Position numbers and translations under genes: made by a program. Below, piece after piece: positions 34,165 through 44,200 of a stretch of 64,000 bases of DNA; within the stretch, counting starts at the first letter, position 1; every line of letters starts with the position of its first letter. Source of the stretch: Branchiostoma floridae (Eukaryota; Chordata; Leptocardii; Amphioxiformes; Branchiostomatidae). Location: NCBI RefSeq assembly GCF_000003815.2, contig NC_049984.1:20719950-20783949 (forward strand), read 5' to 3'. A model generated the notes under the pieces. The model saw only the letters and a program-made list of their open reading frames with translations, did no database searches and was not told where the DNA came from.

Positions 34165-35700
34165 ATACACTATTATCATCATCGTTCATCCTCATGTGAG
34201 GTGGAGCAGATGAAGTTAGTCCTCCAGAACTGATTGTCCTTCATCGCAGAGAGTAGCTCTTGCCCTTCCAGCTCGACCTCCATGAGTTTCTTAAGAGTTG
34301 TGCTTGGGCAGCAAGAGCTACATGACCCGCAAGGCATAGTCGATGCTGCTTCACTTTTGAAGAGATTTTTGGTTGTGATCCATACAACTGTTTGTTTGTA
34401 GTGTGTTTCCACCATGGACAGTTGTAGACTACACGAAGCATCCTCGTATGTGTGCCGTTGAGTTTTTGGAATTGTGACCTAGTCATAAGCCAAGATTCAG
34501 AACCGTACAAAAGAATTGTTTCAATACATGTCTGAAAGAGTTTTGTCTTGGTTTGTTTTCTGATGGGGGATTTCCAAACTCTGTCTAGTGAGTGAAGGGC
34601 ACTCCATGCCAAGGCTGTCCTAACATTCATATCATGACCACTATCAGTGAAACCTACTAAGTATTTAAAGTCGGTGACCTGCTCAATTGAGGTACCATCA
34701 GATGTTAAAAGCAGACTAGGAGTTGTTGGATTTAAGTGCATAAACTTAGTCTTAGAAGCATTGAGGTATAAGTTATAACCCTATTTTTTGGCAGGCGGTT
34801 TCAATTTCAGTGAGAAGGTTTTGTGCAAGTTCTATTGAATTTTCCAACAAAGCAATGTCATCGGCAAAATCTAAATCAGGTAGGGGTTCAGCCGGGTGTC
34901 GTCGGCTTCGCCTGCGTCGCAGTGTTAGTCCCTCCGAGTCAGATATCGAAGACCGTAATGCATAATCGAGACATAAAATGAAGAGAAAGGATGACAATGG
35001 GTCACCTTGAAGGACGCCGGTATTGATGCTGAATGCATCAGTTTCTCCCTCGGGAGTGATTTCCACAGCAGTGGTGTCTTCGTACATGACACAAATAGCA
35101 CTTACGACATCCGGCGGAATCCCGTAAGCTTCCAGTATTTGGTACATTTTGAAGCGATTTATGGAGTCGAATGCTTTGCGGAAGTCAATGAATACAAGCT
35201 TCTTTGTCAAAGTTTTTCAACTCCTTGACAATGCGGGGAGTTTCATTAATACGTTTGTCTTCACAACAGTTAACCTGGGCTGATTGTACATTTCCTGTAG
35301 AAGCTCTGAGAGTTGCCTTCCTTGCTTTTACCACTAATTCAGCATCTCTAGTGTCTTAAGATCGACGAGGTTTAGGTGGTAACAATTCCTTGCCAATTTG
35401 GTGTGCAATGTTAACAAAAGATGCATAATTTTGTTCATTCAAAGGGAGATTTTCAAAACGTGACTTAACTGCATCATCGATTTCAGATGCAAGTTGACTG
35501 TCAACTGTAACCGCTTTCCAGAATAATTTCTGTTTGGAGGATCTGAGGCTAAGTTTTACTGTGGCAGTAACAATACGGTGGTCACTACCCACTGGGTTTG
35601 ATGTAGAATATGCCTGGCAACCCTTAACACTATTGCGCCAGCGTTTACGATTATACACTATATACAGTTGCTTCTCTGTGTTTCTGTCTGGGAATGCGGA
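34165..35700 (-). mobile_element. Non-LTR retrotransposon with RT (minus, decayed)
   Basis: Minus strand 35658-35356 encodes the end of an endonuclease (NPVGSDHRIVTATVKLSLRS). After a deletion, 35210-34773 gives KKLVFIDFRKAFDSINRFKM, GVLQGDPLSSFLFILCLDYA, RRRRSRRHPAEPLPDLD and DFADDIALLENSI (the catalytic D-x-D-D box). 34741-34241 gives the thumb and C-terminal region (KLFQTCIETILLYGSESWLM). The frames differ between blocks, so it is inactive. The 3' end is near a (GATGAT) tail at about 34170. An RTE-like group is likely but not certain. It lies between the starts of ADCK5 and NPEPL1. Confidence 0.78.
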
Positions 35701-36209
35701 CCATCTTCACATCTGGAATCGTCGACGCAGGCACTGATTGGTCCCTCCACATGAACGAATTATGGAATGGGTTCAAGCGCTCGTTCGTACAGGCATTCTA
35801 ACACCGGACAAGCCCTCCGTCCGCTTGCGTGAGGCCTGTTGTCATTGAACGAGTGCTCTAGAACCCATTCCTACATTCGCTCATTAACTGACATTACCAC
35901 CAAACGGTTTGAATGCGCAAGTCTCCAGGCGGATAGCAGAAGCGAACATAGGAGCGAACTACTATCCGGATGGTACCCAGGCTAAGGGAAATAGGGGAGA
36001 TTTCTCAAATCATTACATCGATAATGAAAACAACAAAAAAAGATCCCAAGGATCAAACACGTTCTAACCATAAAATGCACAGGACTATCAATCGCGCAAA
36101 ATGTTAACAGTATGCTATATGAAAGTTACCAACCTCAATATTAGAAACGCAGAGCTAAAACGAGAGGGTATATTCTGACGAAGACAACATCTGCTTGACG
36201 ATATCCAAT

Positions 36210-36330
36210 TACCACAAGGCTTAATGCGCAATCACAAGGAAGACCTGGACCATCGATTCCCAGGTCGGTCAGAATATTTGTATATTGTTTATTTCTGTTC
36301 TACTCGCCCCTCTTGACGTTTCATTGGCGC
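36210..36330 (+). repeat. tRNA-derived SINE piece, copy 1 (partial)
   Basis: It contains a B-box-like block (ACCATCGATTCCCAGGTCGG) and the body TTTCTGTTCTACTCGCCCCT shared with copy 2 at 36480-36625. The A-box half is missing or diverged. Confidence 0.55.
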
Positions 36331-36479
36331 CCTACATGGCCCTGGTGGATAACAGGCCGGAGATGTGCCTGCCCACAGGGATATCAAACTCGGAGATTCG
36401 AGGACGAATCTTGAAAAGAAAAGGGGAAGTAGTGTAACAGTGGGGGTTCAAGTAGCGCTAACTGACCATGACAAACGCC

Positions 36480-36625
36480 TGTAGGCTTTTGGGTCAGTCA
36501 GTTACGCTGCTAGTCTTGTGATTCGGACGGCCCGGGTACGATTCCCGGGTCGGTGAGGATAATTGTATCCATGTGTACATTGTTTCTTTCTGTTCTACTC
36601 GCCCCTCTTCTGTGTTTCAACCAGT
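36480..36625 (+). repeat. tRNA-derived SINE piece, copy 2
   Basis: It has a tRNA-like head with a weak A box (TCAGTCAGTTACGCTGC) and a T-arm CCCGGGTACGATTCCCGGG holding the B box, followed by the shared TTTCTGTTCTACTCGCCCCT body. The 3' end is close to the 10-bp target duplication of the next element. Confidence 0.6.
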
Positions 36626-38329
36626 ATACCAGACGGCGTAGCGGTGAAAACTGAATTTATTACATCCATCATAAAAACAGCTACAGCGAAAAAAGGCAGC
36701 GGAGTAAAGACGACGGGTTCGCTTAAAAGGCTGGGCTGTCTACCAGGCCAGGCTACCTGGCCTGTCTACCTGGCCTGGCTATCACGTCAGGCTGCTCAGA
36801 TCCCCCCATTCATAGCCCCATCATATGGCACTCAGCCAAAATAGCTGATTGACAGGCATAGTAATTGCTAATCTCAAACCCTGCCAGTGACCTGATGCTG
36901 GCCTGTCCACCACTGGCTGGGTCCTTTGGGAATGTGTCTCAGGGAGGCCTTGCTTGCAGCGTGTCCGACGGAACACAAGTACCAGTACTGTGTGGGTGTA
37001 TGTTTGTGTGTGTGTGTGTTTGTGTGTAAGAATGGGCTTGCCAGCAACAGAAATTCGTTTCTTTATTGAATATCTGTCTTCTTAGCCTGGAACAGAAACT
37101 ATCTCAGCTTGTGCAACAAGAAGGAAGAGCATAAATCACTGTAAAGCTAAACTTGTACTGACCAAGGAGTTAGGTTCCGGTAAGCGATTTGCAGAGAATC
37201 GAACGGGATGAGACTGTTCACGCAGTGAAGGAAATCGCGCGAGTTCGATTCTCTTCACTTGAATGCGGAGCGCGCACGGCGATGGTGAGCCTACACTACC
37301 GTGCGAGACTATTCCCTTGGTGATGAAACGCGCACGAGCGCGATTCTCATCGCTTGAAGGCGGAGCGCGCACGGCGATCGTGAGCCAATACTACCGGTCT
37401 ACTAGACAAATTTAACGTTCGAATATCTTCAATTCAAGGCGCCGCGCGAACCCCCGCCATTTTGAAAGACGTCGGGTACGGGCACTGACACACTTTTGAC
37501 AGCGATACGTGTCGATAACGTATAGTAAGACTAACTCTATTTGTGGGTTGGCATTTAACCCTTTGCGGGAATGTAGTAACGTTACTAATCACGTAAGTCA
37601 GCAACAAAACAGAGACAAATAGCTCACGTAACACCAACATCGTTATTTTCTACTAAGACCTTCTACAAAACAGACTTACATACCACAGCAAATTCATAAC
37701 CTTTTATGAAATATATACAAATACATCCTACCTATCCCGTGTATTCAGAGTTTACGCTACAATCTACCAAACTACTCACCCTTACAACTCACACAACGTT
37801 TACAAACTTCGTACAAAATTTAGAACTTATGGGCCGTGGTGTGACGTTACTTATATCATTCATGAAAACAAATCGAGCGTTTGCTATTTTATAATTAAAT
37901 CAAACGAGCGTACAAAATGTAGACCAGCAAGTATCGTGTGTATTCAAACTTTACACTACATGCCGAAGTATTAACAGATTAGTACGTACAAATTTACAAA
38001 ATCGCTACGAAATTGTCGGTTAACAAAATGGCGTATGCCCACGCTATCCTGGCGTCCTTTGCAGTATGATGCCCGGCTTCTTTGTGTTTTCTACCTGAAA
38101 GAAAACGCTGAAAAGTAAAGACAGATTTAGCAATGGTTAATTACGAAAGAAATAGGATGGAAAAATCGTCAATAAAGCAAAAGAATGAAATATCAATTGA
38201 GTGGAATTAAAAAAGTCGAGGATTTAGCGATTACGATCTAGTGGATAAAAGAAGGGCGATCTCGCCGAGACAGCCCAGCAGAAGACACAAGAGGCCAAGG
38301 AAGGTCTGGACACCTTCGGGCCCGATCAG

Positions 38330-38940
38330 GTGCACGGTAATTTATTTTTGACATTTGAATATACCACCAAAACTTCAACCACAGTACATTTAGGTGCATC
38401 GTAATTTATTTTTGACATTTGAATATACCGCCAAAACTTGATCCACAGACATGGCGTGTTAGCGTCATCATGCCAAGACGCCATGTTTTTCTTTGTCCAA
38501 GTAGCGTAGTTAATTTTTCCATGTAGAATTTAGATGCTTATGTACGATATCTCGGCCTGCTATGATAAGAAATTGTGACAAATCAAATGACAGTGTAAAT
38601 GTATCTGTATCATGATCTATTATTTTTTACATTTAAATGCGCCGCCAAAACGTGACCGCAGTGCATGACGGTTTAGCGTCATCATCTCAGGACGCCATGT
38701 TTTTCTTTGTCCAAGTAGCGTTATTTTTCCATGTAGAATTTAGATGCTTATGTACGATATGTAGGCCTGCTATGATAAGAAATTGTGACAAATCAAATGA
38801 CAGTGTAAATGTATCTGTAAGATTCTGAACAGTTACTGAAGGTGTTTTTTTTACCCGCAGTGCCATGTTTTCATGTGTCTGAGTTACGTAGTTAATGTTT
38901 TCACGTAGAATTTAGATTCTGTACGATATCTCGACCTGTA
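38330..38940. repeat. About 215-240-bp tandem repeat inside the foldback element
   Basis: Blocks with GACGCCATGTTTTTCTTTGT, CCATGTAGAATTTAGATGCT and GACAAATCAAATGACAGTGT occur near 38480-38610 and 38690-38815. A third partial copy starts near 38862. It fills much of the spacer between the inverted arms. Confidence 0.8.
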
Positions 38941-40029
38941 CATCTCTATTCCATCGTGTAATACTTGTACATACATATATCTGAATACTAGTATTAGCTG
39001 CACGTCGTTCGCTCGGCCGGCGCTGGCAGCCTGTAAGTTCATGTACATTTCATCTTCATTTCACTTTAGCGCTGCTCAGAGTTAGATCGAAACTGTCGAC
39101 ATTCCATTTGTACCTGTAGACAAAGAAAACAATACTATTGATTTATAATGTCCTTTTTCACTCTTGATTAGGATACAAATGTCTGAATAAAGGTTTGTAT
39201 ATAAAATGCATCTCAGTATCGTGAGTGCGTAACAGTGTTTGTGTCTCAATCCTAGTACATGTACAATTTATTTGCCCCCTCCCTCCGCTGGGTAAGTTAC
39301 TGGTGCGTAACTTCGGAATGTCGTAGATGCCGGGAAGTATAAGATGTGCCGACAAATGAGCAATACAAATAATCCAATACAAATGGGCAATACAGATGTG
39401 TCTAGTAGGCCGGTAGTATAGTATTGGCTCACGATACTATACGTTATCGACACGTATCGCTGTCAAAAGTGTGTCAGCGCCCGTACCCGACGTCTTTCAA
39501 AATGGCGGGGGTTCGCGCGGCGCCTTGAATTGAAGATATTCGAACGTTTAATTTGTCTAGTAGACCGGTAGTATTGGCTCACGATCGCCGTGCGCGCTCC
39601 GCCTTCAAGCGATGAGAATCGCGCTCGTGCGCGTTTCATCACCAAGGGAATAGTCTCGCACGGTAGTGTAGGCTCACCATCGCCGTGCGCGCTCCGCATT
39701 CAAGTGAAGAGAATCGAACTCGCGCGATTTCCTTCACTGCGTGAACAGTCTCACCCCGTTCGATTCTCTGCAAATCGCTTACCTGTTCTTACCTGGACCA
39801 AGGGGGTTATCATTACATGTACCTCCTTTTTCTCTATGTTAGTATGCCATGTTGACATATACAATCTCGGTAGTCACATAGCCTTTTTGAGGCTGTGGAT
39901 TGTTATCCACTGTACAATTTTTGTGTCCAGGACAGAGCCCAATCCTCTCCTTCCACTGCCAATATTCTCTCCAACCCCCTTGTACAAGTTGGAGTGGGGA
40001 AAGTACTGTAATCAGCACAGATTTTGTGA

Positions 40030-40112
40030 CATGTCAAAAGATTTGAACCCAGGACCTCTGTTTTCTAGGTCTAACAACCTAACGCTGTTAAAGCATGTTA
40101 CCGGACACAGTG
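40030..40112 (-). repeat. tRNA-like SINE head within the right arm
   Basis: The minus strand has AACAGCGTTAGGTTGTTAGA and then GGTCCTGGGTTCAAATC (B box). It is absent from the left arm of the foldback element, so it marks a later insertion. Confidence 0.45.
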
Positions 40113-41067
40113 CTGGTACAGTACTTGAATGTGTTCCTGACACACCGTAAAGGAAGGCCTCCCAGACACATTCCCGAAGGGTCCAGCCAGTGACCTGTGG
40201 TTGGCCTGTCCACTGGCAGGGTTTGAAATTAGCAATTGCTATGCCTGTCAATCAGCTATTTTGGCTGAGTGCCACATGATGGGGCTATGAATGGGGGGAT
40301 CTGAGTAGCCTGACGTAATAGCCAGGCCAGGTAGACAGGCCAGGTAGCTTGGCCTGGTAGACAGCCCAGCCTTTTAAGCGAACCCTAAAGACGACATGCC
40401 AAACCACAATTGCGGCAAACGGAACATAGAGATAAAGATGCAAACACGCATAACCCGTTCACAAGACTCTGTCGCTGGAGGTTACCCACCAGTCACAGAG
40501 TAATTACAGCCCTTCTGGGAATGGTTTGAGTGGCCAGTACGGAATATCGTCCAAGCTGAGTTCTGTGCTGAGAGCAGTTGTTGTTGAGCAGCAGCAGACG
40601 AAAGTTCAGCACTGTAAATCCAGTGCTGAAGCCATCTTCAGCACTGGAATCGAGTGCTGAAAAAGGAGGGTGAAGCTTTCGTAGTTCTGCATGTGTTTTT
40701 ATGTAAACCAAGGTGCTTTTACCAGATGAAAGCTCCTTGATCGATGGAAAGTTACGTTACCTTGTTGATGTTGCCTCCATTCGTGATCGTGCTCCCAGGA
40801 GTAGTAGGAGATACACAGTAGATCATACTGACCAGCCTATACGACAAACGGTTGAAACATACAATTTCTCTCTATCGATAGATATCTTGAAAGTGAGAGA
40901 GGAAATTAAGAAAAAATTTTGAACATTATTATTTTTGACCGTTGAAATGATTTTAATTCACCAATTCTTTTTAGAATTAAAAAAACTGTAGGTGGATTCG
41001 AACATTTGCAAATGTAGTGCTTTAGAAGTGCAGCTCGCGACCTTTGCCCCCTAATAAGTGGATAATC

Positions 41068-41217
41068 ATGGCGACCACCGACGTCCATATTTCTTCCGTG
41101 TGGACAGAAGCTGACCCGAACGAGCGACCAGTGGTCATCGTTGGTCAAGTATCTAACTTGAAGAAAGTGTCTTGGGACAGCGTGAGGGGCAAGCTTCACC
41201 CAAGAGTGACGGCTGAG
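41068..41217 (+). CDS. NPEPL1: NPEPL1 exon 1
   Basis: The ATG is at 41068 in AATCATGGCG. It encodes 50 residues, MATTDVHISSVWTEADPNER through VIVGQ to GKLHPRVTAE, matching the LLLLGQL...RGKLQPRVTEE pattern of vertebrates. Donor GAG|gtttga, phase 0. Confidence 0.88.
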
Positions 41218-44200
41218 GTTTGAAATTTATTTTAAAGAACTCTCATGCCTGTATATATATAAAATTCCTTACTCTATAACGTTACTTTAAGAAACACAAA
41301 CACATATTACTAGTAATATTTTTCTGTCCCAGATTTGTCCAACTAGTCCGTGCGACTTGATGCTCCCGCCGCACAGACAACGGTTTATTTCAAGCTGCAG
41401 TTTGTGAGTAAATCCAACTCGCACCATCCAGGAGTGGCACCAGGATGTGGAGGCGGGGTTTCCGGAAAACCCTGTCCAGTCTGAATAGATGGTCTGCATG
41501 GGGGTCCCTGGCATTGCTCAAATTGTTAAAGCTAAATTCAGACAGCACTTAACACTGAAGTGATGCACATAATTTCCTATAGAATTGGCAGCATAATGAG
41601 TGACCCAAAGGTGCAACTAAATAGGAGGTCCATGCACGGGCACACTTACCTCATATGCCCTGTGAGTAGTTGGTGGGGTCACGTGGTCTTTTGGTTACGT
41701 GTGCAACGCATGCCGAGTGCGTGCCGACAGTCGGTGTTTGTCGGTAAATCGCACTTCGGCTACCTTCTGCATCCGTCGGAAATCTCCGTTGGAACATTCG
41801 GCACCCACTCGTGCAATCCCGGGTACAACGTACTCAAATGTCGGGTCACACTCGGAACACCAACCCCGGCAGTTCAGCTCGGGCGATCCGACAACAATAC
41901 CTTGGCCTACCGCCTATGGACTGACCTCACTCTTGGACCTCTCTCTCATTTTCTCGGAGACTTACGGACCTGCGGTTTTCGGTGTCATATTCGTAACAAA
42001 TCTACCTACCTGTAATATTAATCTGATTTTTGTTAAGACTTGGTCAAATTTTTCTAGATTATCTCAAAGTTACCACATACAAAAATGGGGAACGTATCCT
42101 GAAAGTGCCTCTGTTTCGGCCAATTTTCTACAAGTTTTCGCCAGAGAAAGATATGGTGCCTTCCTTTTACGCCCCTCTAAGGTTTCCACATAAAAAGAAA
42201 TTGACGGCACATGTTTGGGCATGTTTGAGAAGCAAAGTTTCGCAGGAATTTTGAATCGGCAAATCGAGCCGCCATTTTCCTAAGTGCCGCACATGAGGCG
42301 TTTTGTCGTGAATGGACCAGACCAAGTTCTCACAGGTGTGTGCCCGTGCCATGCTCAAGAAATCAGTTCGGTCAAAAGCAAAGTAGCCAATTAGCACTTA
42401 CAGTTATTGTAATGTTATCTGGTGGGACATCAGGGGGAGAGAATTAAACCCATTGTCCGTCAATTTCTGGTTGTTAAATAGTGGCAATACATGACAAATG
42501 CAGGCTTTGCAGGATTTTCTTTAAATGATAAGTGTGTGCCATGTATTTTGAGAGCTGGTCTGTTTAAATTGATAACAATGAGAAAGTTTGAACATAAACA
42601 CGACTTTAGTACACAATGTTATTACATAAGACATATTTTACTATACAGTAAAGCCGAGATGGCATTTTAAAAACCCTAGTACAAGTTGTGAGCTACTGTA
42701 AATGCAGAAATGTTCGCGGTGGATTAATGTTCGCGGTTTTCGCGGCGGCAGCTTCACCGCGAATTTAAAACCACCGCGAACATTTTTCCATAACAGAAAG
42801 AAACTACAGTGCATGGTGCTACCGCGAAATTAAAACCACCGCGAAAAGTCCATTTTCCCGCTGCCGCGAAATTAAATCCCCACGAACTTAGATGCATTTA
42901 CAGTATATGGAACTACATATTCTTGTAATAAGTGATTGGTGTTTTATTTGCAAAATCATGCCCTATGGCTAATTGCATATACAGTCGCAAGTCAAAGACC
43001 AAGAGTAGAAATGTTTAACATGATGTACAAAAGTAACAATGATGAGAATCCAATATCTTTGCTAAGTTTTGCATGCCATTGTGTCACACTACCAGTAGCC
43101 TTGATACCCCAGCCCGATCTCAAAAATATCTGCACAATAGATACTTCAGATCGGGCTGGGGTTTGGTAACCAGGCTATACCAGTTGTTGTTTCTGCGCAA
43201 AATAGGGGTGGGTACCGGTACAGAGAATTCAGGTCCAGGTCCGGTTCAGGTCCAGAGGATGAGGTCCAGGTCCTGACCTGAACCTGGACCTGATTCAGTA
43301 CATGTATGTGAAAACTTATGAATGGACGATACTCAGAATAATAGTTAATTTCGCAACAACGAAATCTGTTTTGTGGAGTATTTGACTCCCACTGGTGTTT
43401 TAAAATCCTACAAGGCTAGCTGCCCTGTACTATTGACTGTAAAACATGGTAGAAATGACTATAGACTCTACTCTACTACGCTTGTTATTTTCCTCGACCA
43501 GAGCCCCGAAACGTGTGAATGTCTGATCATATAGTCTGTCCATTTTCTAACATCCAACATCCGGTCCACCAAATTTTTTCAGGTCCAGTTTTTCTGGACC
43601 AGTCCAATAAGAAAAAACGGTTTTGTACCGCTCCACAGTACCGGTACCCTCTTCTAGCGCAAAAGATAAAAAAGATGTTGCATAGCTTATACCCCCATGC
43701 AGACCCTCTTTTCAGACTGGACAGGATTTTCTGCTGTCCGGACTGGACAGGGTTTTCTGCTGTCCGGACTGAACAGGGTTTTCTGCTGTCCGGACTGGAC
43801 AGGGTTTTCTGCTGTCCGGACTGGACAGGGTTTTCTGCTGTCCGGACTGGACAGGGTTTTCTGCTGTCCGGACTGGACAGGGTTTTCTGCTGTCCGGACT
43901 GGACAGGGTTTTCTGCTGTCCGGACTGGACAGGGTTTTCTGATAAACCCGTGCTATGCACATCCTTGTATGATGAAGATGATACCCACTAAATTCACTTG
44001 TTTTGTCTTTTGCATCCACAAATCAGTTGCCTATGTCCATTGGTACTACACCTTTATTTCCCTATGTCTATTTGTTCTAATCACTTGCTACTGACACATG
44101 TGCAATGCTATTAAACACAACTGTTAATGTAAGGGTACCAGTTTACGATGGATTTGTTAATCATGCCGTTTTATGAAAAACATGCAGGCAGTAGTGAAAA

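Larger units (their letters stand above)
36715..40385. mobile_element. 3.67-kb foldback element with about 0.8-kb inverted arms and a 10-bp target duplication (Mutator-like?)
   Basis: Ends GGGTTCGCTTAAAAGG and CCTTTTAAGCGAACCC are inverted. TAAAGACGAC is repeated perfectly at 36705-36714 and 40386-40395. Left arm 36715-37527 pairs with right arm 39435-40385; the best-matched blocks are 36715-36960 with 40148-40385 and 37150-37527 with 39435-39790. The right arm has an extra insert near 39800-40105. The arms carry CpG-rich GCGGAGCGCGCACGGCGAT units and CAGGCCAGGTAGACAG repeats. No transposase frame was seen. Long inverted arms plus a 9-10 bp duplication fit a non-autonomous Mutator-like element; superfamily is inferred. 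Confidence 0.85.

Noticed and set aside
36480-36550. Functional tRNA gene
   Set aside because: Good T-arm but no proper D-arm or acceptor stem pairing; shares a SINE body with 36210-36330.
39590-40150. 186-codon ORF starting MRAPPSSDENRARARFITKG
   Set aside because: Its first half is duplicated inverted at 37136-37372 as part of the foldback arm; looks like GC-rich repeat, not protein.
41560-42193. 151- and 164-codon overlapping plus-strand ORFs
   Set aside because: Overlap in different frames, no homology, intronic.
43519-44094. 191-codon ORF with DWTGFSAVRTGQGFLLSGLD repeats, and mirror ORFs on the minus strand
   Set aside because: Minisatellite artefact: a 26-bp unit stays open in all frames; no codon conservation signal.
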